The translations under genes and the position numbers were made by a program. Source: Sediminihabitans luteus (GTDB lineage Bacteria > Actinomycetota > Actinomycetes > Actinomycetales > Cellulomonadaceae). Taken from it: a stretch of DNA of 64,000 nucleotides. Shown here one piece after another: positions 54,378 through 63,178 of the stretch. The notes under the pieces were generated by a model that saw nothing but the letters and a program-made list of their open reading frames with translations, was not told the origin of the DNA and did not search any database. Numbering within the stretch: position 1 is the stretch's first letter; each line of letters begins with the position of its first letter. Where the stretch lies: contig NZ_PGFE01000004.1 of the NCBI RefSeq assembly GCF_002797595.1, forward strand, positions 186,001 through 250,000. The letters are read 5' to 3'.

Positions 54378-57300
54378 TCAGCGGTCGAACGCCTCCGCGA
54401 TCAGCACGGCCTGCTGGGCCTGGTGCTTCTTCGCGGTGCCCGCCGCGGTCGAGGCCGAGGCCTTGCGCGACACGACGCGCACGCGCGGCATGTCCTCGGG
54501 CAGCGTGATGTGGATGTACGACCACGGGCCCTGGTTCTCGGGCTCGTCCTGGACCCACACGACGTCGGCGTCGCCGTAGCGGGCGAGCTCCTCGCGGATG
54601 CCCTCGACGTCGAGCGGGTAGAGCTGCTCGAGGCGCACGATGGCGGTCTTGTCGTCCTTGCGCTTGGCGCGCTCGGCGAGCAGGTCGTAGTACACGCGGC
54701 CCGAGCACACGAGCACGCGGTCGACGTCCTTCGGGGCGACGGTGACGTCACCGAGCACCGGGCGGAACGTGCCGGTCGTGAAGTCCTCGACGCTCGACGC
54801 GGCCGCCTTGAGGCGCAGCAGCTGCTTGGGCGTGAAGACCACCAGCGGACGGCGCGGACGCTCGTACGCCTGACGACGCAGCAGGTGGAAGTACGAGGCG
54901 GGCGTCGACGGCTGGGCGACCGTGATGTTCTCCTCGGCGCACAGCTGCAGGAACCGCTCGATGCGGGCCGACGAGTGGTCGGGGCCCTGGCCCTCGTACC
55001 CGTGGGGGAGCAGCATGACGACCGAGGAGTTCTGGCCCCACTTCTGCTGGGCCGACGAGATGAACTCGTCGATCACGGTCTGCGCGCCGTTGACGAAGTC
55101 GCCGAACTGCGCCTCCCACAGCACGAGCGCGTCGGGGCGCTCGACCGAGTAGCCGTACTCGAACCCGAGGGCCGCGTACTCGCTGAGCGAGGAGTCGTAG
55201 ACCCAGAACTTCGCCTGGTCCCCCGACAGGTACAGCAGGGGCGTCCACTCGGCGCCCGACTCGCGGTCGTGCAGCACCGCGTGACGCTGCACGAACGTGC
55301 CGCGGCGCGAGTCCTGGCCCGCGAGGCGCACCGGCGTGCCCTCCATGAGCAGCGACCCGAAGGCCGTCAGCTCGCCGAAGCCCCAGTCGATGCCGCCGTC
55401 GGTCGACATCTGCCGACGCTTCTCGAGCAGCTGCGCGAGCTTGGGGTGCACCGTGAAGCCCTCGGGCGGCGACGCGTGCGCCGCACCCACGCGCTCGAGC
55501 ACGCTCGGGTGCACCGCGGTCTGCCAGCCGACCATCGTGCCGGCGTCCTCGCGCTGCGACTCGGGGCGCTCGAGGCCCGCGATGGGCTCGGACGACGCGG
55601 GCGGGGTGTAGCCGCCCTCCTTGGTCTCCGTGAAGACGCGCTCGAGCTGGGACTGGTAGTCCTGCAGCACGTGCTCGGCCTCCTCGAGGGAGATGTCGCC
55701 GCGCGCGACCAGGTTCTCGGTGTAGAGCTTGCGCACCGAGCGCTTGGCCTCGATCAGGTTGTACATGAGGGGCTGCGTCATCGAGGGGTCGTCGCCCTCG
55801 TTGTGACCGCGACGGCGGTAGCAGATCATGTCGATGATGACGTCCTGGTCGAACTGCTCGCGGAACGCGAAGGCGAGCTCGGCGACGCGGACGCACGCCT
55901 CGGGGTCGTCCCCGTTGACGTGGAAGATCGGGACCTGGTAGCCCTTGGCGACGTCGGTCGCGTACGTCGTCGAGCGGGCCGACGACGGGCCGGTCGTGAA
56001 GCCGACCTGGTTGTTGATGATGACGTGGATCGTGCCGCCGGTGCGGTAGCCGCGCAGCTGGGCGAGGTTGAGCACCTCGGGCACGACACCCTGGCCCGCG
56101 AAGGCCGCGTCGCCGTGCAGCAGGATCGGCAGCACGGAGAAGCCGTCGCCGCCGAGGTCGATGCGGTCCTGCTTGGCGCGCACGATGCCCTCGAGCACGG
56201 GGTCCACGGCCTCGAGGTGGGACGGGTTCGCCGCGAGGTAGACCTGCGTCTGCGCGCCCGACTCCGCGGTGAAGGTGCCCTCGGTCCCGAGGTGGTACTT
56301 CACGTCGCCCGAGCCCTGGACGCTCTTCGGGTCCACGTTGCCCTCGAACTCCGCGAAGATCTGCGCGTAGCTCTTGCCCGCGATGTTCGCGAGCACGTTG
56401 AGGCGGCCGCGGTGGGCCATGCCGATGCAGACCTCGTCGAGACCGTTCTCGGCGGCCTTGGAGAGCACGGCGTCGAGCAGCGGGATGACCGACTCGCCAC
56501 CCTCGAGGCTGAAGCGCTTCTGGCCGACGAACTTCGTCTGCAGGAACGTCTCGAACGCCTCGGCCGAGTTGAGCTTGCGCAGGATCCGCAGCTGGTCCTC
56601 GCGCGGCGTGCGGGCGTAGCCCGACTCGAGGCGCTCCTGGAGCCAGCGGCGCTGGTCGCGGTCGGCGACGTGCATGTACTCGACGCCGATCGACCGGCAG
56701 TACGAGTCGCGCAGCAGGCCGAGGATGTCGCGCAGCGACGCCTTGGGCGTGCCGCCGAACCCGGCCGTGGGGAACTGGCGCTCGAGGTCCCACAGCGTCA
56801 GGCCGTGGTTCTGGATGTCCAGGTCCGGGTGCTTGCGCTGGCGGTAGGTCAGCGGGTCCGTGTCGGCCATGAGGTGGCCGCGCGAGCGGTACGAGTGCAC
56901 GAGCTCGGCGATGCGCGCGGGCTTGGCCGCCTCGACGTCGGCGTCGACCGTGTTGTCGCGCACCCAGCGCACGGGCTCGTAGGGGATGCGCAGCGACGTG
57001 AAGACGCGGTCGTAGAAGCCGTCCTCGCCGAGCAGCTTGGCGCCCATGATCTTGAGGAACTCGCCCGACTGCGCACCCTGGATGATCCGGTGGTCGTACG
57101 TCGAGGTGATCGTGAGGACCTTCGAGATGCCCAGGCGCGCGAGGCGCTCGACCGAGGCCCCGGCGAACTCGGCCGGGTAGTCCATCGCACCGACGCCGAT
57201 GATCGTGCCCTGCCCGGGCATGAGGCGCGGCACCGAGTGCACGGTGCCGATGCCGCCCGGGTTGGTCAGCGAGATCGTGGTGCCCTGGAAGTCGGAGACC

Positions 57301-58220
57301 TCGAGCTTGCCGCCGCGAGCCTTGCGCACGAGCTCCTCGTACGCGGTCCAGAACTGGGCGAAGTCGAGCGTCTCGGCCTTCTTGATGCTCGGCACGAGGA
57401 GCTGGCGCGAGCCGTCGGGCTTGGCGAGGTCGATCGCGAGACCGAACCCGACGTGCGCCGGGTGGCTGATCGCGGGCTTGCCGTCGAGCTGCGTGTAGCT
57501 CGCGTTCATGACCGGCATCTCGGCGAGCGCCTCGACGAGCGCGAAACCGATGAGGTGCGTGAACGAGATCTTGCCGCCCCGCCCGCGGGCGAGGTGGTTG
57601 TTGATCACGATGCGGTTGTCGACCATGAGCTTGGCCGGGATGGCGCGCACCGACGTCGCGGTCGGGACCTCGAGCGAGGACTCCATGTTCGTCACGACGC
57701 GCGCGGCCGGGCCGCGCAGCTTCTGCACGTCGTCACCCGTCTCGGGCTCGGCCGACGCGGTGCGGCGGGTCGCGCTCGGCGCGTAGGGCGCGGTCGCGGG
57801 CTGGGCCGTCGCGACCGGGCGGGCCGCACGGATCGCCGCGGCGGCCGCGTTGACCTCGGGGTCGGCGGGGATCACGGGCTTCTTGGGAGCCTGCGCGGCC
57901 TCGCCGGCCGCCGACCCGTCACCCGCGGTGCCGCCGGTCGCGGCGGGCGCGCTCGACGTGCCGTTCGACGCGGATCCGTTGGACGCTGAGCTGTTCGACG
58001 CGGGCGCTCCACGCGTCGCGGGGGCGGACGACGTCCCCGCGCTCCCGTTGCCGTCGGCCTTGTCCGCGGGCTTGTAGTCCGCGAAGAAGTCCCACCACGC
58101 GGGGTCGACCGCGTTCTTGTCCTTGAGGTACTGCTCGTAGAGCTCGTCGACCAGCCACTCGTTGGCGCCGAACACGGCACCGGCCGCGCTGATCGACTCT
58201 GACTCAGCCTTCGGGGACAC
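54378..58220 (-). CDS. kgd: Multifunctional 2-oxoglutarate decarboxylase/dehydrogenase E1 with succinyltransferase domain
   Basis: A protein of about 1,280 residues that links 2-oxoglutarate to succinyl-CoA or succinic semialdehyde in the TCA cycle. The E1 N-terminal helix ([20 protein letters not shown]) is at residue 16, then a Ser/Ala-rich linker to about 120, an E2-like acyltransferase domain with [15 protein letters not shown] near 370, and the large thiamine-diphosphate E1 part with [20 protein letters not shown] near 600 and [20 protein letters not shown] near 1070. No lipoyl domain, as in the actinobacterial form. GTG at 58220 is a best guess; GTG codons at 58235-58244 are in frame too. 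Ser residues of the linker could be sites for GarA-type control, which I cannot test. Confidence 0.95.
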   Translation of the reverse strand: MSPKAESESISAAGAVFGANEWLVDELYEQYLKDKNAVDPAWWDFFADYKPADKADGNGSAGTSSAPATRGAPASNSSASNGSASNGTSSAPAATGGTAGDGSAAGEAAQAPKKPVIPADPEVNAAAAAIRAARPVATAQPATAPYAPSATRRTASAEPETGDDVQKLRGPAARVVTNMESSLEVPTATSVRAIPAKLMVDNRIVINNHLARGRGGKISFTHLIGFALVEALAEMPVMNASYTQLDGKPAISHPAHVGFGLAIDLAKPDGSRQLLVPSIKKAETLDFAQFWTAYEELVRKARGGKLEVSDFQGTTISLTNPGGIGTVHSVPRLMPGQGTIIGVGAMDYPAEFAGASVERLARLGISKVLTITSTYDHRIIQGAQSGEFLKIMGAKLLGEDGFYDRVFTSLRIPYEPVRWVRDNTVDADVEAAKPARIAELVHSYRSRGHLMADTDPLTYRQRKHPDLDIQNHGLTLWDLERQFPTAGFGGTPKASLRDILGLLRDSYCRSIGVEYMHVADRDQRRWLQERLESGYARTPREDQLRILRKLNSAEAFETFLQTKFVGQKRFSLEGGESVIPLLDAVLSKAAENGLDEVCIGMAHRGRLNVLANIAGKSYAQIFAEFEGNVDPKSVQGSGDVKYHLGTEGTFTAESGAQTQVYLAANPSHLEAVDPVLEGIVRAKQDRIDLGGDGFSVLPILLHGDAAFAGQGVVPEVLNLAQLRGYRTGGTIHVIINNQVGFTTGPSSARSTTYATDVAKGYQVPIFHVNGDDPEACVRVAELAFAFREQFDQDVIIDMICYRRRGHNEGDDPSMTQPLMYNLIEAKRSVRKLYTENLVARGDISLEEAEHVLQDYQSQLERVFTETKEGGYTPPASSEPIAGLERPESQREDAGTMVGWQTAVHPSVLERVGAAHASPPEGFTVHPKLAQLLEKRRQMSTDGGIDWGFGELTAFGSLLMEGTPVRLAGQDSRRGTFVQRHAVLHDRESGAEWTPLLYLSGDQAKFWVYDSSLSEYAALGFEYGYSVERPDALVLWEAQFGDFVNGAQTVIDEFISSAQQKWGQNSSVVMLLPHGYEGQGPDHSSARIERFLQLCAEENITVAQPSTPASYFHLLRRQAYERPRRPLVVFTPKQLLRLKAAASSVEDFTTGTFRPVLGDVTVAPKDVDRVLVCSGRVYYDLLAERAKRKDDKTAIVRLEQLYPLDVEGIREELARYGDADVVWVQDEPENQGPWSYIHITLPEDMPRVRVVSRKASASTAAGTAKKHQAQQAVLIAEAFDR

Positions 58221-58293
58221 GCGAAGATCGCCCACCTTCACCACAGGTTCGCACTGAAAATTCGGAAGTGTGCCGGGAGACCCGGACCCCACC

Positions 58294-58299
58294 AGCCTA
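58294..58299 (-). promoter_or_regulatory. Candidate kgd -10 element TAGGCT
   Basis: TAGGCT on the minus strand lies about 75 nt before the chosen kgd start. The 283-nt gap to the kinase gene holds nothing else I can name. Confidence 0.45.
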
Positions 58300-58503
58300 G
58301 GCCCTCGGGCCGCGACGGACGCGCCCGGACCGGCCGCGCGAGGCGGCTCGTGCGCGGCATCGTCACGCGAGCGGCGCGGGCGTCAAGAACTCGGCAAGCG
58401 ATCGTGCGCATTGCCTCTGACCGAGGGAAGGTCCGGGGAAGGTGCGCCCCATCGGTCGGTATCGCGCGCCGACTCTGTGGCGAAGATCACATGCGACGGC
58501 GTC

Positions 58504-59649
58504 TCACGCGACGGCGGGGTCGTCGTCGTCCCAGCGGGCCGGGAGGGTCACACGCATGGTCGCCCCGTGCTCGCTGTCGGCGACCTCGATCCGACCGCGG
58601 TGCAGGTCGACCGCCCAGCGAACGATCGCCAGACCGATGCCCGTGCCGCCGCTCGTGGCCCGGCCGGGGGGCGGCGCGTGCGTGCCGCGCGCGAACCGCT
58701 CGAAGATCCGCTCGCGGTCCTGCGGGGCGATCCCCGGACCGTCGTCCACGACCTCGAGCACGACCACGTCCGCGCCGTCCTCGGTCTCGGGGTACGCCTC
58801 GAGCCGGATCACGCCGTTCGGCGGCGAGTGCCGGATCGCGTTGTGCAGCAGGTTCGTCACGACCTGCGTGAGCCGCTCGCGGTCACCCTCGAGCACGAGG
58901 TCCTCGGGCGCCACGTCGACGACGTAGCGCAGGTCCTTGCCGGCCTCCATCATCGACAACGCCTCGGCGTTCTCCTCGAGGAAGTCCCCGACCGCGATGC
59001 GGCTGATCGTGAGCTCGGCCGCGCCGGCCTCGATGCGCGACAGGTCGAGCAGGTAGGTCACGAGCCGGGTCAGGCGCTCGGTCTGGTCCAGCGCGACCTG
59101 CATCGTCGCGGGGGTGGCGGGCACCACGCCGTCGACCACGTTCTCGAGCTGGGCCTGCAGCGCGGCGACGGGTGTGCGCAGCTCGTGCGACACGTTCGCG
59201 ATGAGGTCGCGCCGTGTGCGGTCGGACGACGCGAGGTCGTCCGCCATCTTGTTGAACGCGACCGCGAGCTGGCCGACCTCGTCGTGCGACGTCGCCCGCA
59301 CGCGGCGGCTGTAGTCGCCCGCCGCCATCGCCCGCGCCGCGGCCGTCATGTCGCGCAGGGGGGACGTCATGCCGCGCGCGAGCACCTGCGTGAGCAGCAG
59401 CGAGACGACGATCGCGAGGGGGAACGTGCGCGACGGGCCGAGCCCGTTGCGCAGCCCGACCCACGTCATCAGCACGCCGAGCACGCCCGTGGCCACGACG
59501 AGCACGCCGAGCTTGATCTTGAGCGAGCCGAACCGGTCGAGCGGGCGCACGTCGGGCAGGGGGTGGCGCACGCGCGCCGGGTCCGGCCTCCTCGGAGGAC
59601 GGGCGGGCTCGGGCGCGCTCGGGTCGGGGCTCACGGGGTCGGTGGTCAT
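58504..59649 (-). CDS. Sensor histidine kinase
   Basis: A 381-residue membrane kinase with a Pro-rich N-terminus, two spans (about 45-65 and 75-95) with almost no outside loop, HAMP (MTAAARAMAAGDYSRRVRAT), H-box LIANVSHELRTPVAALQAQL near 150, N-box VVTNLLHNAIRHSPPNGV near 265 and G-boxes DDGPGIAPQDR and GGTGIGLAIV. The tiny sensor part suggests that it senses membrane state or a partner protein. It follows the regulator gene by 34 nt. Ligand and targets unknown; it resembles BaeS/MprB-type kinases. Confidence 0.9.
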   Translation of the reverse strand: MTTDPVSPDPSAPEPARPPRRPDPARVRHPLPDVRPLDRFGSLKIKLGVLVVATGVLGVLMTWVGLRNGLGPSRTFPLAIVVSLLLTQVLARGMTSPLRDMTAAARAMAAGDYSRRVRATSHDEVGQLAVAFNKMADDLASSDRTRRDLIANVSHELRTPVAALQAQLENVVDGVVPATPATMQVALDQTERLTRLVTYLLDLSRIEAGAAELTISRIAVGDFLEENAEALSMMEAGKDLRYVVDVAPEDLVLEGDRERLTQVVTNLLHNAIRHSPPNGVIRLEAYPETEDGADVVVLEVVDDGPGIAPQDRERIFERFARGTHAPPPGRATSGGTGIGLAIVRWAVDLHRGRIEVADSEHGATMRVTLPARWDDDDPAVA

Positions 59650-59683
59650 CGACGTCGACGGTACGCCCAGGGCGGGCGGCCGG

Positions 59684-60421
59684 TCAGGACGCGGGCGGCT
59701 CGAACGCGTAGCCCACGCCGTGCACGGTGCGGATCAGGTCCGGCCCGAGCTTGCGGCGCAGCGCCTTGATGTGCGAGTCGACGGTGCGCGTCCCGCTCGC
59801 GTCCGCCCAGTCCCACACCTCGGCGAGCAGACGCTCGCGCGTGAGGACGGTCTTGGGCGAGCCCGCGAGCATCACGAGCAGCTCGAACTCGGTGGGCGTC
59901 AGGTGGACCTCCTCGCCCGCGCGGTGCACGCGCCGCTGCGCGCGGTCGATCGTGACCTCGCCCACGGTCATGGGCGGCTCGGCCTCGGGGGAGGACGCCG
60001 CGGCCGCGGCCCGGTCGACCCGGCGCAGCAGGGCCTTGAGCCGTGCCACGAGCTCGCGCATCGAGAACGGCTTGGTCATGTAGTCGTCCGCGCCGACGCC
60101 GAGCCCGATGAGCATGTCGGTCTCGTCGTCCCGGGCCGTGAGCATGAGGATCGGCACGGGCGCCTCGGCCTGCACGCGGCGGGTGACCTCGAGACCGTCG
60201 ATGCCGGGGAGCATGACGTCGAGCACCATCGCGTCCGGGCGCAGCCGCAGCGCGGCCTCGACGCCGGCGAGGCCGTCGCGTGCGACCTCGACCCGCCACC
60301 CTTCGGCGCTGAGCCGCTGCGCGATGGCCGTCGCGATGGTCGGCTCGTCCTCGACGACCAGGACGGTGGCGGGCGTCGACGCGCCGCTCGGCGGCTGCCC
60401 CGGGAGTGTGCTGGCTGGCAT
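59684..60421 (-). CDS. OmpR-type response regulator
   Basis: A 245-residue regulator with a receiver domain (VLVVEDEPTIATAIAQRL, acceptor Asp in AMVLDVMLPGIDG near 68, Lys in DDYMTKPFSMREL near 117) and a winged-helix DNA-binding domain (LTPTEFELLVMLAGSPKTVL). First gene of the pair with the kinase. AGAGTG/CACTCT ends 6 nt before ATG, a leaderless layout. It is divergent from the CNNM genes. Confidence 0.92.
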   Translation of the reverse strand: MPASTLPGQPPSGASTPATVLVVEDEPTIATAIAQRLSAEGWRVEVARDGLAGVEAALRLRPDAMVLDVMLPGIDGLEVTRRVQAEAPVPILMLTARDDETDMLIGLGVGADDYMTKPFSMRELVARLKALLRRVDRAAAAASSPEAEPPMTVGEVTIDRAQRRVHRAGEEVHLTPTEFELLVMLAGSPKTVLTRERLLAEVWDWADASGTRTVDSHIKALRRKLGPDLIRTVHGVGYAFEPPAS

Positions 60422-60498
60422 GACCCCAGAGTGGCACAGGTGACCGCCGCGCGCGTGGAGGCGCGGGCGGAGTCGCGACGAGTCACGGCACCGCCGGA

Positions 60499-60570
60499 TA
60501 CGATCACCCCACTATGAGAGACAACCCTCGAAGTCCCGTGTCCCGACGTCGAGAGGGCGCCGCGTGCTGA
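60499..60570 (+). promoter_or_regulatory. Promoter and 18-codon leader ORF before the CNNM pair
   Basis: TACGAT (60499-60504) is followed after 9 nt by ATG at 60514, opening an 18-residue frame (MRDNPRSPVSRRREGAAC) whose TGA (60568-60570) overlaps the next gene's GTG at 60564. It may couple translation; whether the peptide is made is not shown. Confidence 0.4.
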
Positions 60571-61904
60571 CCGAATGGTTGATGGTCGCGTTCGGCGTGC
60601 TGCTGACGGTCGGGACGGCGATCTTCGTGGCGAGTGAGTTCGCCCTCGTCACGATCGACCCCGCGGCGCTGCCCGACGACGACGGTGACGGCCCGCAGCC
60701 CGACCGGCGCGCGCGCAGCGTGCGGGCCGGCCTCAAGCACCTGTCGACCGAGCTCTCCTCGGCCCAGGTCGGCATCACGGTCACCACGATCCTCCTCGGC
60801 TACACCGCGCAGCCGGCGATCCAGACCCTCCTCGAGGGCCCGCTCGGCGAGACGCCGCTGAGCACGGGCGCCGCCGTCGTGCTCGCCGCGATCCTCGCGC
60901 TCGTGCTCGTCAACCTGTTCTCGATGCTGTTCGGCGAGCTCATCCCGAAGAACTACGCGCTGAGCACGCCGTACCCCACCGCCCGCGTCGTCGTCCCGCT
61001 CCAGCGCGTGTTCACGCGCGCGTTCCGACCGCTCATCTCGGTGCTCAACGGCTCCGCGAACAGGATCCTGCGCTGGTTCGGCATCGAGCCGCGCGAAGAG
61101 CTCTCGGGTGCCCGCTCGGCGTCCGAGCTCGCGTCGCTCGTGCGCCGCTCGGCCATGGAGGGCACGCTCGACGTCAACGTCGCGACCCTGCTGACCAACT
61201 CGATCGAGCTCGACCGGCTCACCGCGGTCGACGTCATGACCGACCGCACGCGCATGGTGGTGCTGGACCGCGACGCGACCGCGGCCGACGTCGTCGCGAC
61301 CGCCCGCACGTCCGGCCACTCGCGGTTCCCGATCATCGGCGAGGACCGCGACGACGTCGTCGGCCTCGTCCACCTGCGCAAGGCGGTCGCCGTGCCCTAC
61401 GACAAGCGGCACGAGGTCCCGGCGGCCGCGCTCATGACGGACGCCGCGCGCGTGCCCGAGACCGTGGGCCTCGGCCCGCTGCTCGTCGAGCTGCGCGGGT
61501 TCGGTCTGCAGATGGCCGTCGTGGTCGACGAGTACGGCGGCACGGCGGGCGTCGTGACGCTCGAGGACGTCGTCGAGGAGCTCGTCGGGGACGTCGCCGA
61601 CGAGCACGACCCGCGCCGCAGCGGGGCCGCGCGCGCGGTCGACGGATCGTGGATCGTGCCGGGCGTGGTGCGGCCCGACGAGCTCGCGGAGGTCACGGGC
61701 GTCACGGTGCCCGACGACGGTGCGTACGAGACGCTCGGCGGGCTGGTCATGGAACGGTTGGGTCGCATCCCGGAGGTCGGTGACGTCGTGCACGTGGACG
61801 GTGTGGTGCTGCGCGTCGAGGCCATGGTCGGCCGGCGCGTCGAGCGGCTGAGGGTCGTGGCCGCCCCGGCCGAGGACGCCACGACCGAGGGGGGCGAGCG
61901 ATGA
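60564..61904 (+). CDS. CNNM/CorC-HlyC family membrane protein (hemolysin-type, CBS pair)
   Basis: A 446-residue protein with a DUF21 membrane domain (1-195; SEFALVTIDPAALP, LSSAQVGITVTTILLGYTAQ, FGELIPKNYALS), a CBS pair (about 215-345; VDVMTDRTRMVVL, FPIIGEDRDDVVGLVHL, VVVDEYGGTAGVVTLEDVV) and a C-terminal CorC_HlyC domain (about 355-435). The family exports or buffers Mg2+ or similar ions. GTG with GAGAGGG ahead, inside the leader ORF. The stop overlaps the paralogue's start by 4 nt (ATGA). Confidence 0.9.
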   Translation: MLTEWLMVAFGVLLTVGTAIFVASEFALVTIDPAALPDDDGDGPQPDRRARSVRAGLKHLSTELSSAQVGITVTTILLGYTAQPAIQTLLEGPLGETPLSTGAAVVLAAILALVLVNLFSMLFGELIPKNYALSTPYPTARVVVPLQRVFTRAFRPLISVLNGSANRILRWFGIEPREELSGARSASELASLVRRSAMEGTLDVNVATLLTNSIELDRLTAVDVMTDRTRMVVLDRDATAADVVATARTSGHSRFPIIGEDRDDVVGLVHLRKAVAVPYDKRHEVPAAALMTDAARVPETVGLGPLLVELRGFGLQMAVVVDEYGGTAGVVTLEDVVEELVGDVADEHDPRRSGAARAVDGSWIVPGVVRPDELAEVTGVTVPDDGAYETLGGLVMERLGRIPEVGDVVHVDGVVLRVEAMVGRRVERLRVVAAPAEDATTEGGER

Positions 61905-62944
61905 GCCCGGGGCCCGCGCTGCTGCTGGGCGTGCTCCTGCTCCTGGCCAACGCCTTCTTCGTGGGCGCCGAGTTCGCGGTGATCTCCGCGCGGCGCAGCC
62001 AGATCGAGCCGCTCGTCGCCGAGGGGCGTCGCGGTGCGAAGACCGCGCTGTGGGCCATGGAGCACGCGACGCTCATGCTCGCCGCGTGCCAGCTCGGCAT
62101 CACGGTCTGCTCGACCGGGCTCGGGGTGATCGCCGAGCCGGCGCTCGCGCACCTCATCGAGGAACCGCTGCACGCGCTCGGCGTGAGCGACGCCTGGATC
62201 CACCCAATCGCGTTCACCGTCGCCCTGGCCGTGGTCGTGTACCTGCACGTCGTGCTCGGCGAGATGGTCCCCAAGAACATGGCCGTCGCCGGCCCCGAGC
62301 GTGCGGTGCTGTGGTTCGGGCCGCCCCTCGTGCTCGTCGCCCGCGCGGTCGCGCCGATCATCCGGGCGCTCAACTGGGTCGCCAACCACGCGGTGCGCTG
62401 GACCGGCGTCGAGCCCAAGGACGAGGTCGCCTCGACCTTCACGGCCGAGGAGGTGCAGTCGATCGTCGAGCACTCGCAGGCCGAGGGCGTGCTGCGCGAC
62501 GAGCAGGGCCTGCTCTCGGGCGCGATCGAGTTCTCCGAGCGCACCGCGGGTCAGGTCATGGTCCCGGTCGAGGACCTCGTGGTCGTGGTCGAGGGCTGCA
62601 CGCCGGCCGAGATCGAGCGCATGGTCGCGCGCACTGGGTACTCCAGGTTCCCCGTGGCCGAGGCCTCGGGAGACCTCGTGGGCTACCTGCACGTCAAGGA
62701 CGTGCTCTACGCCGACGGCGACGCGCGCGACGTGCCCGTGCCCTCGTGGCGCGTGCGCGCGCTCGCGACGACGAGCCCGGACGCCGAGGTCGAGGACGCG
62801 CTGCGTGCCATGCAGCGCTCGGGCGCGCACCTCGCCCGCGTCGACGTCCCCGGGCCGTCCGGGGCGCAGGGCGTCGTGTTCCTCGAGGACATCCTCGAGG
62901 AGCTCGTGGGCGAGGTCCGGGACGCGATGCAGCGTCGCCGCTGA
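61901..62944 (+). CDS. Second CNNM family membrane protein, short form
   Basis: A 347-residue paralogue of the preceding gene: DUF21 domain (GAEFAVISARRSQIEPLVAE, LAACQLGITVCSTGLGVIAE, GEMVPKNMAVAGPE) and a CBS pair (about 205-335; VMVPVEDLVVVVEG, FPVAEASGDLVGYLHVKDVL), but no CorC_HlyC domain at the end. Pairs of a long and a short CNNM gene in one operon are common in actinobacteria and suggest a heterodimer. ATG in a 4-nt overlap. A strong hairpin follows 11 nt after the stop. Confidence 0.9.
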   Translation: MSPGPALLLGVLLLLANAFFVGAEFAVISARRSQIEPLVAEGRRGAKTALWAMEHATLMLAACQLGITVCSTGLGVIAEPALAHLIEEPLHALGVSDAWIHPIAFTVALAVVVYLHVVLGEMVPKNMAVAGPERAVLWFGPPLVLVARAVAPIIRALNWVANHAVRWTGVEPKDEVASTFTAEEVQSIVEHSQAEGVLRDEQGLLSGAIEFSERTAGQVMVPVEDLVVVVEGCTPAEIERMVARTGYSRFPVAEASGDLVGYLHVKDVLYADGDARDVPVPSWRVRALATTSPDAEVEDALRAMQRSGAHLARVDVPGPSGAQGVVFLEDILEELVGEVRDAMQRRR

Positions 62945-62955
62945 GCGTGCGACCG

Positions 62956-63013
62956 CGAGCGTCACGTCCGGGCCCCTTCGCGTCCCGCGGAGAGGGCCCG
63001 GACGTGACGCTCG
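62956..63013. terminator. Terminator after the CNNM pair
   Basis: A perfect 20-bp stem (62956-62975 with 62994-63013) encloses an 18-nt loop that has its own CGCG/CGCG pairing. Confidence 0.85.
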
Positions 63014-63056
63014 GTCGTGCTGGCCGCGCGGACGGCCGGGCGATCTGGGAGGGGAC

Positions 63057-63085
63057 TTGGCATCGCGTGACGCATTCGTTATCGT
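63057..63085 (+). promoter_or_regulatory. Housekeeping promoter of the M15 peptidase gene
   Basis: TTGGCA (63057-63062), exactly 17 bp, TATCGT (63080-63085): the best -35/-10 pair I found in the window. The leader to the GTG start would be about 87 nt. Confidence 0.7.
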
Positions 63086-63178
63086 TCCCCCACGACACGC
63101 AGTACCCGGCAGGTGCCAGACCTCGGTATCGGCAGTACGACCGTGTTCCGCCGATGATCCGACGAAGGGCCGAGGAGC

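Noticed and set aside
53592-57989. 1,465-codon open frame opposite kgd
   Set aside because: It is the mirror of kgd in a very GC-rich genome; its product is His/Arg/Leu-rich repeats of low complexity, and kgd is certain.
63086-63178. Cyclic di-AMP riboswitch before the M15 peptidase gene
   Set aside because: Such riboswitches do occur before wall peptidase genes, but this leader is only about 87 nt and shows no matching core.
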